Below are positions 52,762 to 62,138 of a stretch of DNA of 64,000 nucleotides, piece by piece. The notes under the pieces were generated by a model that had not been told where the DNA came from, did not search any database, and saw only the letters and a list, made by a program, of their open reading frames with translations. How positions within the stretch are numbered: the stretch's first letter is position 1; each line of letters opens with the position of its first letter. The translations under genes were made by a program, and so were the position numbers. Source of the stretch: Flavobacteriia bacterium 40-80 (GTDB lineage: Bacteria > Bacteroidota > Bacteroidia > Flavobacteriales_D > Crocinitomicaceae); NCBI GenBank assembly GCA_001899145.1, contig MKVF01000022.1, positions 35,960 through 99,959 of the forward strand, read 5' to 3'.

Positions 52762-54006
52762 ATGAAACGAGTAGTGGTAACAGGCCTTGGCGCCCTTACA
52801 CCGATAGGAAACAATGTGCCTGACTTCTGGCAGGCATTACTGGATGGAAAGAGCGGAGCTGCTCCGATTACAAAATTCGACACGGCGAAGTTTAAAACCA
52901 GGTTTGCCTGTGAGCTTAAAAACTTTGATCCGCTGGATTTTATCCCAAAGTCGGAAGCGAGAAAATATGATTTGTTTACACAATACGCATTGATTGCCGT
53001 AGAAGAAGCGGTGAAAAACGGAGCGGTGGATTTTGAAAAATTGAACAAAGATCGTATCGGGGTGATCTGGGGTTCCGGAAACGGCGGAATCGGAACATTC
53101 CAGGAGCAGGTGATGGAATTTGCGCAAGGTGATGGCACACCGCGTTTTAATCCGTTCTTTATCCCGAAAATTATTGTGGATATTGCTTCCGGTGTTATTT
53201 CAATTAAATACGGATTGAGAGGTATTAACTTCACAACCATTTCCGCCTGCGCGTCTTCTAACACCGCAATTATTGATGCGTTTAACTATATCCGCTGGGG
53301 AAAAGCCGATATGATCATTACCGGAGGCTCGGAAGCGGCGATCAACGAAAGTGCGATTGGTGGTTTCGGGGCGGTAAAAGCGCTATCGACATTTAATGAG
53401 CACCCGGAAACAGCTTCCCGTCCTTTCGATATCAACAGAGACGGATTTGTAATGGGAGAAGGTGCCGGAGCAATTATTCTGGAAAGCTATGAACATGCCG
53501 TAAAGCGTAATGCACCGATTATCGCGGAAATTGTGGGTGGCGGAATGGCAGGAGAAGCATATCACCTGACGGGCACGCATCCGGAAGGAGACGGCGCTTA
53601 CCTGGGAATGAAGCTTGCGCTGGAAGAAGCGGGAATTTCTCCGGATGAAGTGGATTACATCAATGCACATGCGACTTCCACGCCCATTGGAGATATCAGC
53701 GAAGTAAAAGCCATGGAACGTCTGTTTGGAGCTAATCCGAATGCGCTGGTGGGTGCAACGAAATCCATGACCGGGCATTTGCTGGGAGCAGCAGGAGCCG
53801 TTGAAGCCATTGCCAGCATAAAGGCTGTTCAGCAGGATATCGTTCCTCCAACGATCAATTCAAAGGAAATAGAACCGGATTTTAAAGATAAGTTTGATTT
53901 TATCCTCGGCGGAGCAAGGAAAAAAACGATCAATTACGCATTGAGCAATACTTTTGGTTTCGGAGGACATATCGCGAGCTCTGTGTTTAAAAAATTCAGG
54001 GAATAA
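52762..54006 (+). CDS. fabF: Beta-ketoacyl-ACP synthase II
   Basis: 414 residues. The catalytic triad is intact: Cys163 (TISACASSNTAI), His303 (NAHATSTP) and His339 (KSMTGHLLGAAG). The Thr/Gly-rich C terminus ending NTFGFGGHIAS is standard. It extends acyl-ACP by two carbons in fatty-acid synthesis and, in E. coli, is needed for cis-vaccenate. No acp or fabD is adjacent. Its place just after the OlsF-like gene links it loosely to membrane-lipid synthesis. Confidence 0.95.
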   Translation: MKRVVVTGLGALTPIGNNVPDFWQALLDGKSGAAPITKFDTAKFKTRFACELKNFDPLDFIPKSEARKYDLFTQYALIAVEEAVKNGAVDFEKLNKDRIGVIWGSGNGGIGTFQEQVMEFAQGDGTPRFNPFFIPKIIVDIASGVISIKYGLRGINFTTISACASSNTAIIDAFNYIRWGKADMIITGGSEAAINESAIGGFGAVKALSTFNEHPETASRPFDINRDGFVMGEGAGAIILESYEHAVKRNAPIIAEIVGGGMAGEAYHLTGTHPEGDGAYLGMKLALEEAGISPDEVDYINAHATSTPIGDISEVKAMERLFGANPNALVGATKSMTGHLLGAAGAVEAIASIKAVQQDIVPPTINSKEIEPDFKDKFDFILGGARKKTINYALSNTFGFGGHIASSVFKKFRE

Positions 54007-54124
54007 CACATACATGGTTTAATCAGCCATAGCTATAAATAACGTGAATTTTTATGCTGTTTATTTCTGTTTGCAGTAGTAAAATTTACATCGTTTTGTA
54101 ACTTAGCCTTTCAAAAACAAACAA

Positions 54125-55252
54125 ATGTCAAAGCTCCCACACGTAGGAACGACCATTTTTACAGTAATGTCCAAAATGGCAAATGATTACAATGCCATTA
54201 ATTTATCACAGGGATTTCCGAATTTCCCGGTGGACAGCCGCCTGCTGGAAATTTACCAGTCAACCGTTGCGGAAAATGTGCATCAGTACGCGCCGATGAT
54301 GGGGCATCCGCTGTTAATGGAGGAGCTGACAAAGCTGACATATAAAAGTTACGGAAGACAGATTGCTCCGGAAAAAGAGCTATTAGTAACCGCCGGAGCA
54401 ACGCAGGCAATTTATACGGCGATTCAGGCGCTGGTAAAAACCGGAGATGAAGTGATCGTGCTTAATCCCGCTTATGATTGTTATGAACCGGCAATTATTC
54501 TGGCAGGAGGAACACCTGTCCATGTAAATTTAGACAAGGCTTTTCGTCCGGACTTCGAAGCAATAAAAACAGCGCTTTCTGCTCGTACAAGAATGATTAT
54601 TGTGAACAATCCGCATAATCCTTCCGGGACTATCTGGGAGAAGGAAGATTACGATACACTGGCTGAATTGCTTGAAAAATTTCCAAATGTATTACTGCTT
54701 TCAGATGAGGTGTATGAATACATTACGTTTGAAAAAAGGCATTTTTCGGTTAATTCCTGCGAAAAATTAAAAGAAAAAGCAATTATTGTTTCCTCTTTCG
54801 GAAAGACCTTTCACATTACCGGCTGGAAAATCGGTTACCTGATTGCACCGGAACAGCTGATGACTGAGATTAAGAAGGTGCATCAGTTCCTGGTGTTTTC
54901 CGTGAATAGCGCTGCGCAGGTTACACTGGCAAAATATTTACATGAAGTAGACGTTTCTAAGCTCGGAGATTTTTACCGGCAGAAAAGGGATTTCTTTAAG
55001 GAGCTGATGAAAACATCTCTTTTTGACTTTCTTCCTTCGGAAGGTTCTTATTTTCAGACAGCCTCTTACCAACGGATTTCGGACGAGAACGATGAGGAAT
55101 TCACTAAACGTCTGGTACGGGAATTCGGAGTGGCGACAATTCCGTTTTCAGTATTTTACAATGATAAAACAGACAACAAACTCATTCGTTTTTGTTTTGC
55201 GAAAGACGACCATACTTTAGAACAAGCAGCAGAAAAATTATGCAGGATTTAA
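54125..55252 (+). CDS. Methionine-type aminotransferase (PLP class I/II)
   Basis: 375 residues. Fold type I with INLSQGFPNFPV, the PLP-contact motifs NNPHNPSGTIW and SDEVYEYI, the Schiff-base Lys227 (SSFGKTFHITGWKIGY) and the C-terminal RFCFAK (substrate-binding Arg). It resembles YbdL/kynurenine aminotransferase-like enzymes that use methionine and glutamine. The downstream omega-amidase, overlapping by 13 bp, fits glutamine transaminase chemistry, in which the keto-glutaramate product must be hydrolysed. A role in the methionine salvage pathway is likely. Confidence 0.9.
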   Translation: MSKLPHVGTTIFTVMSKMANDYNAINLSQGFPNFPVDSRLLEIYQSTVAENVHQYAPMMGHPLLMEELTKLTYKSYGRQIAPEKELLVTAGATQAIYTAIQALVKTGDEVIVLNPAYDCYEPAIILAGGTPVHVNLDKAFRPDFEAIKTALSARTRMIIVNNPHNPSGTIWEKEDYDTLAELLEKFPNVLLLSDEVYEYITFEKRHFSVNSCEKLKEKAIIVSSFGKTFHITGWKIGYLIAPEQLMTEIKKVHQFLVFSVNSAAQVTLAKYLHEVDVSKLGDFYRQKRDFFKELMKTSLFDFLPSEGSYFQTASYQRISDENDEEFTKRLVREFGVATIPFSVFYNDKTDNKLIRFCFAKDDHTLEQAAEKLCRI

Positions 55253-56016
55253 AAATCACCTTAATACAAACGCCCCAGTTCTGGGAAGATAAACCGGTAA
55301 ATCTGGTGCATTTCGAAGAACTCCTTCCTAAAACCGGAACAACGGATCTGGTATTGCTGCCGGAAATGTTCCATACGGGATTCAGCATGAAAGCCACGGA
55401 GCTGGCGGAGGACTTTGAAAACAGCCTTGCGGTAAACTGGCTGAAAGAAAAAGCACAGCAGCATCAGACAGCGATTTATACTTCTTTTATTTGCAAAGCA
55501 TCCAATCATTTTTTTAACCGGGGTGTTTTTGTTTTTCCGAACGGAGAAATAACCGTTTATGACAAACGGAAATTGTTCACACTTGCCAAAGAAGAACAGC
55601 ATTACTTTGCAGGAACGGAGGAAAAAATCGTTGAATACAAAGGTTTCAGGCTGTTGTTGTCTATTTGTTACGACCTGCGTTTCCCGGAAATTCTGAGAAA
55701 TTGCATGATCTCAGAAACAGAAGCAAAATATGATGTGCTGCTGAATGTGGCTAACTGGCCGGAACGCCGCTCTTTTCACTGGAAAAGCCTGCTTCTTGCC
55801 CGCGCTATCGAAAATCAGTGTTTTTTAATTGGTGTCAACCGTATCGGAACAGATGAGAACCAGCTGGTTTATTCCGGAGACAGCATCGCTTTGGATCCGT
55901 TAGGACAAACGCTTTCAAATATACAGCCGCATCAGGAAACGGTTGAAACGGTAACTCTTCGCAAGGAAGTGCTGTATGAGGTGAGAGAGAAACTTAATTT
56001 TTTGAAGGATCAATAG
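55240..56016 (+). CDS. Omega-amidase (Nit2/YafV-like nitrilase family)
   Basis: 258 residues from the ATG at 55240, which overlaps the aminotransferase stop by 13 bp; a longer frame lies wholly within that gene. The nitrilase catalytic triad is present: Glu42 (LLPEMFHTGFS), Lys109 (YDKRKLF) and Cys143 (LLSICYDLRFPE). Omega-amidases hydrolyse alpha-ketoglutaramate and alpha-ketosuccinamate produced by glutamine- and asparagine-using transaminases, drawing methionine resynthesis forward. The gene arrangement supports this function directly. Confidence 0.93.
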   Translation: MQDLKITLIQTPQFWEDKPVNLVHFEELLPKTGTTDLVLLPEMFHTGFSMKATELAEDFENSLAVNWLKEKAQQHQTAIYTSFICKASNHFFNRGVFVFPNGEITVYDKRKLFTLAKEEQHYFAGTEEKIVEYKGFRLLLSICYDLRFPEILRNCMISETEAKYDVLLNVANWPERRSFHWKSLLLARAIENQCFLIGVNRIGTDENQLVYSGDSIALDPLGQTLSNIQPHQETVETVTLRKEVLYEVREKLNFLKDQ

Positions 56017-56021
56017 TTGGT

Positions 56022-57254
56022 TTAGTCCATTAAAAATTCGCTAACTGCGGTAACAAATTTATTAAAAGAAGCATCAACTTGTTCTGCATTCCGGATGGTC
56101 AGCGGAAAAGGAATCATGTGTGAATAAGGATGCTCAAAATCCTCAATCTGTACAGGGACATCAATATCCCGGTAACCTCCTTTTAAGGTGTTTAGTGCTT
56201 CAATCGGAGGTGTTACACGATCCTGTTTCAGCACAAATGCTTTTATCTGGTGCTGCAGCTCTCCGATCCTTTGTTCCCGCTCTTTCTGAAAAAAATTATA
56301 GCGCAGCATAGTTTTAAACCAGCTTTCATTTTTATGGTATTCACTATTTTGATAATGTGCAAGACGTTCGTCGTGTTTAAAATCTGTATTCAGCAGTTCC
56401 GTAAAAGAAGTTTGCATTGCAATGGCTGCCCGGGAGTCCATAATGTATTTTGAAATCGGATACATCCGGTCAATGGTCATTCCGCCGCAAAAACAAAACA
56501 ATTTGGCATTTGAAAAAATATTTTTTGGGTTGGCCATCATCAGGATCATGGATAGAAAAGAGCCTATGGAATAACCGAAAAGATCAAAAGAAGCATGTTT
56601 AGAAATTTCCGGAACTGTTCCCTTTCGGATTTCATATACCAATCGGATAACGTCATAATATGTTTGTAATCCGGACCAGAATATCCGCTGTGGATTGGAT
56701 TCCAGCCGGGAGCTTATAGCGGCATTTACGTATGAGCAGTCCGTATTGTCTGGGAAAGTGTCTGTACGGTTCTGTGAGATGATATACATTTCTTGCCTGG
56801 AGCTCCATAATTCAGGAGCGCGATCCATGTGAAAGGCAATTGGAAACAGCAATACGGCTTTCTTTGTTTGTTTTGCAATCTCATAAGCCCATGGAAGGTA
56901 TTTGTCCCATTTTTTCTCGTTCAGGCCGTGAAACATAATCACAACTCCTTCTGCTTGTTCCTGATGGAGATCCTGAACGATATGATAGTGAAAAGAGGTA
57001 TTGCACTCAATAGAAAAATCAGTTGATTCTATATCGGATAAGGAAGAATGTTGTTTCAGAAGATGTTCTTTAAAACCGACCTGATGATGATCACAAAAAA
57101 GGTGATTGCTTCCTGGTAGAAAGTAGCGTCCTTCCTGCGAATCAAATGCGTGATGAGAAATCTTTATTCCGAGATCTTCCGATTTTTTTAAAGAACCCGC
57201 AGACTCAAAAAGTTGTTTCAGCACCTGATGTAATTGATAATAATGCATAGACAT
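56022..57254 (-). CDS. Alpha/beta-hydrolase-fold protein (DUF6051-like), cytoplasmic
   Basis: 410 residues. A likely oxyanion-hole segment VVIMFHGLNEKKWDKYLPWA and the nucleophile elbow FDLFGYSIGSFLSM (G-x-S-x-G) indicate an alpha/beta hydrolase, with possible His in EHPYSHMIPF and Asp in KQDRVTPP. There is no signal peptide. It resembles the DUF6051 family of Bacteroidota, of unknown substrate. It converges with the omega-amidase, with only 5 bp between the stops. Confidence 0.75.
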   Translation of the reverse strand: MSMHYYQLHQVLKQLFESAGSLKKSEDLGIKISHHAFDSQEGRYFLPGSNHLFCDHHQVGFKEHLLKQHSSLSDIESTDFSIECNTSFHYHIVQDLHQEQAEGVVIMFHGLNEKKWDKYLPWAYEIAKQTKKAVLLFPIAFHMDRAPELWSSRQEMYIISQNRTDTFPDNTDCSYVNAAISSRLESNPQRIFWSGLQTYYDVIRLVYEIRKGTVPEISKHASFDLFGYSIGSFLSMILMMANPKNIFSNAKLFCFCGGMTIDRMYPISKYIMDSRAAIAMQTSFTELLNTDFKHDERLAHYQNSEYHKNESWFKTMLRYNFFQKEREQRIGELQHQIKAFVLKQDRVTPPIEALNTLKGGYRDIDVPVQIEDFEHPYSHMIPFPLTIRNAEQVDASFNKFVTAVSEFLMD

Positions 57255-57428
57255 TCCATTTCATTTTCAAAAACGGAGCGGGGTTATTTTGAATAACAGA
57301 AGAGGATAGGTTGAATTGCTGTATGAAAGATAATACGTTTTTATATGTGAATTATTATCCGGATGTGATTTTTTAAGGATTGTGAAATGCTGATTCACTG
57401 AAAAAGAAGGGGAATTTGAAAATCTTTT

Positions 57429-57902
57429 TTAAAAATTAATTTCATCTTCTTCATCCAGAAAATTGAGCTCATCGCTTCGTTGTTCATAGTCTGGAGCAAT
57501 TCCGGGCGGATTGAATAATCCCCAGTTATCTGTAATATAATGCTTTGGGTTGAAGCCCGCCACCCATTCGATAAAGAGCACCCGGAATTCTTCCAGCTGT
57601 TCCCGGATCAGCTTGTAGTATCCGACATCCTCAAATCCGAACATTTCCAAGCTGTGATAGGATACTATTAAATCCCTTGCTGCTTTTCGGATAAATGTGG
57701 CATTTTCCATTTTGATATCGTATAATTTTACGGAAAATGCACCTGCTAATTTGGCCTGAATGAGCATTGTGTCGCCCAAGAGTTGGTCCTTTAGTTGCAT
57801 CAACGCCGGATTATCCTCCGGAAATAAGTCTGTAATGGCTCTGAGGGTTTCAAGAATTTCTTGGGATTTTTTGTAGATGGGGAGTTGTAGATGGCTTTTC
57901 AT
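57429..57902 (-). CDS. Conserved helical protein of unknown function
   Basis: 157 residues, mostly helical and acidic at the C terminus (NFLDEEDEINF). It opens with LPIYKKSQEILETLRAITDL and includes ENATFIRKAARDLIVSYHSL and LEEFRVLFIEWVAGF, then WGLFNPPGI. Proteins of this pattern are found in Bacteroidota near four-helix-bundle families, but I know no function. It lies between the DUF6051-like gene and the AT-rich restriction-modification locus, on the same strand as both, with no obvious operon partner. Confidence 0.65.
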   Translation of the reverse strand: MKSHLQLPIYKKSQEILETLRAITDLFPEDNPALMQLKDQLLGDTMLIQAKLAGAFSVKLYDIKMENATFIRKAARDLIVSYHSLEMFGFEDVGYYKLIREQLEEFRVLFIEWVAGFNPKHYITDNWGLFNPPGIAPDYEQRSDELNFLDEEDEINF

Positions 57903-58004
57903 CTTTGGTTTGTGTTATTTTCACTTTCGTAATACTTCCTCTTGAATCAACTCTGAATGAGTATATTAGTTGTTTTTCCGAAAAGTAACATTTTAAATTT
58001 AAAT

Positions 58005-58045
58005 ACCGTGAAAAGTTTGTTGTTTAGATGATTTTTCACGGTGTT
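58005..58045 (-). terminator. Hairpin at the 3' end of the hsdR transcript
   Basis: ACCGTGAAAA (58005-58014) and TTTTCACGGT (58033-58042) form a perfect 10-bp stem with an 18-base loop, 44 bp past the hsdR stop. The T tract on the minus strand is weak. It coincides with the left edge of the AT-rich block. Confidence 0.5.
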
Positions 58046-58085
58046 TTAATTCTATACCATCGTTTTTATCATCAATCAACTTTCT

Positions 58086-60947
58086 CTATCCTTCTACTCC
58101 ATCAATAAACACTTCCACAAAATCCTGAACTTTCTGGATGATTCGTTTTCCGATGTTTGTCCGCTCTGTAATTTTGGGTTTTATTTCCAAAAGTTTTAGA
58201 GCTTCAGTGATTTTCGGTATTTTGGATGTAAACAGAAAATCGTTGATGCTGTCCTGAAATTTTTCTTTATTCAAAGATTCTTCTTGGGCAATTTTTTCAA
58301 AAGCTGAAATTTTTTCCTTATTCCAAAACTCTTCAAAGGCTTTATTTACAGTTTCTCCGTTAGAAATAAGCGGAATATTTTCTTCGATGAATTTTTCTAT
58401 AAGTTCTCTTTTACTTCTCAATTTGGCATCTCCCGAAAGTATATCATAAATTTCTTTCTTTTTCTGTTCGAGTTTTTCTCCTTTTAGTTTGGACTCCGTC
58501 AGGTTTGCTAACAGCGAAAGAATATAACTTACATTGATTTCATCACGGTGAATTAATTCAAGTTCAAAATCGACATCATTTAAAATACTTTCTTTTTCTT
58601 CCTTTGGCTGATGTTTCAATACCGTCCAAATGTCCAAATATTTACTTTTATAACCATCAAACTCAAATTCGGTCATTTCTAATTTATCGAAATTAAAATC
58701 TGCAAATGATTTCAATACATTCAAAATTCGCATCAACTCACGGAAAGCAGTAATGAAATCAAATTTTTCCTGCTCGGTCTGGTATTTATCTATATCCTCG
58801 ATTTCAGGTGCAATCGATTTTAGTTTTTGTAAAGCAGTGTTGAATAACTCAATATAATCTTCAATTGGCTGAATAATAATTTCTTGTATCGCTTCTTTGT
58901 TGGAAAATAATGTTACAGCATCATCGGTTGCTGATTTGAGATTACGGAAACAAACAATGTTTCCCTGTGATTTCTTTTCGTTCAGAATTCTGTTTGTTCG
59001 GGAAAATGCCTGAATCAAACCATGATATTTCAGGTTTTTATCAACGAAAAGAGTATTTAGTTGAGGGCTGTCGAATCCCGTAAGAAACATATTTACAACA
59101 ATAATCAAATCAAGTTCGCGGTTTCGGACACGTTTTGCAATATCATTGTAATAATTGTAAAAACTTTGACTGTCTTTAGTCGTGAAATTAGTTCCGAACA
59201 TTTCGTTGTAATGTCCGATATAGCGTTCCAAAACATTTCGGCTGTGGTTTGTAATATAATCAATTTTCGGCTCGGCAACCATTCCTAAAAACTCTTCTTC
59301 CTCAATAATTCCGTCGGCATTTTTATCGTCTTCGTTAGTGGCATAACTGAAAATCGTTGCCACTTTCAATTGATGTTTTCCTTCTTCTTTCCTTTGCTGA
59401 AACAAATCGTAATACTGTTTCAGAACATCAATACTGCTCACACAAAACATTGCATTAAACGTTTTTCCTGCCGTTTTTCGGTTGTATTCCGAAATGATGT
59501 AATCTGTAATTTTACTCAATCGCTCGGGACTTTCTAATAATTCCTGTGTGTCAATTCCTTCTATTTCAGTATCCAAATAGGTATTACTTCCCTCTTTTTC
59601 TTTGTATCTACCAACATATTCCACAGAAAATTTCAAAACATTTTCGTCCCGAATAGCATCGGTAATCACATATTTGTGAAGACAATCATCAAACAAGCGA
59701 TTAGTTGTTGCAGGTTTTCCTTCCATTTTCCCAACGGAATTGACCTCCGAGATAGGCGTTCCCGTAAAACCAATCATCTGTGCCTTTTCAAAATATTTTT
59801 TGATATTCTGATGTGTTTCACCAAATTGACTCCTGTGACATTCATCGAAAATAAAAACCACTTTTTTACCTTTCAGATGTTCAATTTTTTTACCGTGTCT
59901 TTCTTTGGTAATCGCCGTGTTTAGTTTTTGTATCGTGGTAACAATCAACGGGGTGTTATCAGAAAGCTGTTTTACCAAATGTCGGGTGTTTTCGGTAGCA
60001 TCTACACTCCCTTTTTCAAATGCATCAAATTCTTTTTGGGTTTGATAATCCAAATCTTTTCTATCAACTACAAAAACGACTTTTTCCACTTTCGGAATCT
60101 CTTTCAGAATCTGACTTGCTTTGAAAGAAGTCAAGGTTTTTCCTGAACCTGTCGTATGCCAAATAAAACCGTTTTTATCTGTGTTTCGGACTCTTTCAAC
60201 AATTTTTTCTACTGCATAAAACTGATAGGGGCGAAGTACCATTAGAATTTTGTAGGTCTCATTGAGAACGATATATTTTGTAATCATTTTGGCAATATGG
60301 CAAGGCTCTAAAAACGCAGGAGCAAATTTATCCAAAGCCTGAATCGTATTGTTTTCTTCGTCTGACCAATAAAAAGTCTGCTTGAATGATTGTTTTGCGT
60401 TATTGGAATAATATTTTGTATTCACACCATTGCTGATAACGAACAATTGAACAAAATTGAACAACCCAATACCCGAAGAAAAAGAATGTTTGTGATAACG
60501 GTTGATTTGGTTAAATGCTTCTTTCATTTCCAAACCACGTCTTTTTAACTCAATCTGAACCAAAGGCAGGCCGTTAATCAAAATCGTAACGTCATAACGA
60601 TTTTTGAATTCTCCTTCCTGCGAAATCTGATTGGTGACCTGAAATTGATTTTGACACCAATGCTCTTGATTGATAAATTCAATCCACTCCGAAGTTCCGT
60701 CATCTTTGGTAAAATGAAACCTGTCTCGCAATGTTTTTGACTTTTCAAAAATGTTTCCTTTAGAAAGATGATTGAGGATTTTTTCAAATTCCTTGTCGGA
60801 AAATGTTTTTTTGTTGTGGATTTCGAGTTGTTTTTTCAGGTTTTGAATAAGGTCGTCTTCGTTTTTTATCGTTACTTTTTTATGACCTAAATCCTGTAAT
60901 TGTTCGAGTAATTTTTGTTCGAGAATATATTCGGGTTGACTTGACAT
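58086..60947 (-). CDS. hsdR: Type I restriction enzyme R subunit
   Basis: 953 residues. The N-terminal nuclease domain has a PD-(D/E)xK site (Asp119, Glu133, Lys135 in RYDVTILINGLPLVQIELKR). The SF2 translocase has Walker A TTGSGKT (Lys270), the DECH box (368-371), motif III GFTGTP and motif VI FSRTNRI. A helical C-terminal domain contacts the methylase core. The layout is that of EcoR124I-like (type IC) HsdR. It cuts unmodified DNA after long-range translocation, in complex with HsdM and HsdS, which are absent from this window apart from a partial hsdS. The fic gene is 35 bp upstream on the same strand. Confidence 0.95.
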   Translation of the reverse strand: MSSQPEYILEQKLLEQLQDLGHKKVTIKNEDDLIQNLKKQLEIHNKKTFSDKEFEKILNHLSKGNIFEKSKTLRDRFHFTKDDGTSEWIEFINQEHWCQNQFQVTNQISQEGEFKNRYDVTILINGLPLVQIELKRRGLEMKEAFNQINRYHKHSFSSGIGLFNFVQLFVISNGVNTKYYSNNAKQSFKQTFYWSDEENNTIQALDKFAPAFLEPCHIAKMITKYIVLNETYKILMVLRPYQFYAVEKIVERVRNTDKNGFIWHTTGSGKTLTSFKASQILKEIPKVEKVVFVVDRKDLDYQTQKEFDAFEKGSVDATENTRHLVKQLSDNTPLIVTTIQKLNTAITKERHGKKIEHLKGKKVVFIFDECHRSQFGETHQNIKKYFEKAQMIGFTGTPISEVNSVGKMEGKPATTNRLFDDCLHKYVITDAIRDENVLKFSVEYVGRYKEKEGSNTYLDTEIEGIDTQELLESPERLSKITDYIISEYNRKTAGKTFNAMFCVSSIDVLKQYYDLFQQRKEEGKHQLKVATIFSYATNEDDKNADGIIEEEEFLGMVAEPKIDYITNHSRNVLERYIGHYNEMFGTNFTTKDSQSFYNYYNDIAKRVRNRELDLIIVVNMFLTGFDSPQLNTLFVDKNLKYHGLIQAFSRTNRILNEKKSQGNIVCFRNLKSATDDAVTLFSNKEAIQEIIIQPIEDYIELFNTALQKLKSIAPEIEDIDKYQTEQEKFDFITAFRELMRILNVLKSFADFNFDKLEMTEFEFDGYKSKYLDIWTVLKHQPKEEKESILNDVDFELELIHRDEINVSYILSLLANLTESKLKGEKLEQKKKEIYDILSGDAKLRSKRELIEKFIEENIPLISNGETVNKAFEEFWNKEKISAFEKIAQEESLNKEKFQDSINDFLFTSKIPKITEALKLLEIKPKITERTNIGKRIIQKVQDFVEVFIDGVEG

Positions 60948-60982
60948 CGTATTAGAATTATGAGTTAGGAATTATGAGTTTT

Positions 60983-62098
60983 TTAAACCCTTACTAATCG
61001 CATTAATGGTTCAAAAGAATAAAGAGCAGGTCTTCTTCCCGCGGCCTCTTCTTTTTGTAACAAATAACCGTTTTCGACCAATTTTTTGACCATAATCGCT
61101 GCTGTTGGAACGGGAATTTTTGTACTGCTCACAAACCTGTTATTTCTGAAAACAGGATTGGTAAATATATAATCCAAAGCCGTTAAGCTCCATTTCGAAG
61201 ATAATAGTTCCGAGAATTCGGTTTTCATTTCTTCGTATAAGTTTTTAATATTTTCGGCAATACGCAAATTATGAATGACTTGTTTTTCTACGGCAATCAG
61301 GAAAAACTTAATCCAATTATTCCAATCATTATTTCTTGAAACGTTACGCATTGTCTCAATGTACTCATCTTTGTTTTGTTCAAAGTAACCACTTATATAA
61401 AAATGTGGTTGCGACAATAATCCCGATTGCCATAGCAAAAGTGTAATAAGCATACGTCCGATACGTCCGTTTCCGTCCTGAAATGGGTGTAATGCTTCAA
61501 ACTCCAAATGAGATACGGCAGTACGTATAAGCGGAGGTTCGGAGCTGTGTTGCATATAGTCAAACAATTGGTCTAACCCAACAGGTAGTTGTTCGGCACT
61601 TATAGGTATAAATTGGATTTTGCGAACGGAATGGTCTGCAAGATAGTTTTGTTCCTTTTTAAATTCTCCTGGGGATTTTGCAGCTCCTCTTCCTAAATAT
61701 AATAGTTGTTGGTGCATTTGCTTAACAAAACTCTGCGAAAAAGTATAACCGTTTTCTAATGCTGCCTGTGCATTTTTTAATGCACGTTGATATAAAATAG
61801 TTTCAACCACATCTGAACGAACATTTGGAGAATGTGTTCCGTCATCATCAGCTTCATATTGCATAATTTCGTCCATTGTGCTGATAGTTCCCTCAATACG
61901 TGATGATATAACAGCTTCCTGATTACGCAAAGGTGCTAACAGGATTTCATTATTATGCAGGTTTTTAAGCATTTGGTCATAACGAGCCAAAGCGTCAGTT
62001 GCTTTCAAAAGTTCCTGAATAAACAAACTGTAATTGATATTGGTAGGTGGAAATTTTCCGTAATGATAGTTTACTGCACCACTTAAATTAAAATCCAT
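60983..62098 (-). CDS. Fic-domain AMP-transferase (class II, self-inhibited)
   Basis: 371 residues. A Fic_N region (1-110) carries the inhibitory alpha-helix motif SSRIEG (65-70, S-x-x-x-E-G), the class II (S/T)xxxE(G/N) signature. The Fic core has HPFQDGNGRIGR (catalytic His204). A winged-helix-like C terminus (about 290-371) ends with KLVENGYLLQKEEAAGRRPA. It should transfer AMP to protein hydroxyls when inhibition is released. It lies between the recombinase and hsdR on one strand. Fic genes recur in type I loci, but their role there is unknown. It could be a toxin-like guard of the system or a regulator. Confidence 0.92.
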   Translation of the reverse strand: MDFNLSGAVNYHYGKFPPTNINYSLFIQELLKATDALARYDQMLKNLHNNEILLAPLRNQEAVISSRIEGTISTMDEIMQYEADDDGTHSPNVRSDVVETILYQRALKNAQAALENGYTFSQSFVKQMHQQLLYLGRGAAKSPGEFKKEQNYLADHSVRKIQFIPISAEQLPVGLDQLFDYMQHSSEPPLIRTAVSHLEFEALHPFQDGNGRIGRMLITLLLWQSGLLSQPHFYISGYFEQNKDEYIETMRNVSRNNDWNNWIKFFLIAVEKQVIHNLRIAENIKNLYEEMKTEFSELLSSKWSLTALDYIFTNPVFRNNRFVSSTKIPVPTAAIMVKKLVENGYLLQKEEAAGRRPALYSFEPLMRLVRV

Positions 62099-62116
62099 TG
62101 GTTGTTTTGTTTATTG

Positions 62117-62124
62117 CAAATATA
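62117..62124 (-). promoter_or_regulatory. -7 box for fic-hsdR
   Basis: TATATTTG on the minus strand matches TAnnTTTG and lies 18 bp upstream of the fic start. The expected TTG at -33 is not clearly present at the normal distance. Confidence 0.45.
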
Positions 62125-62138
62125 CAATTTCACCAATA

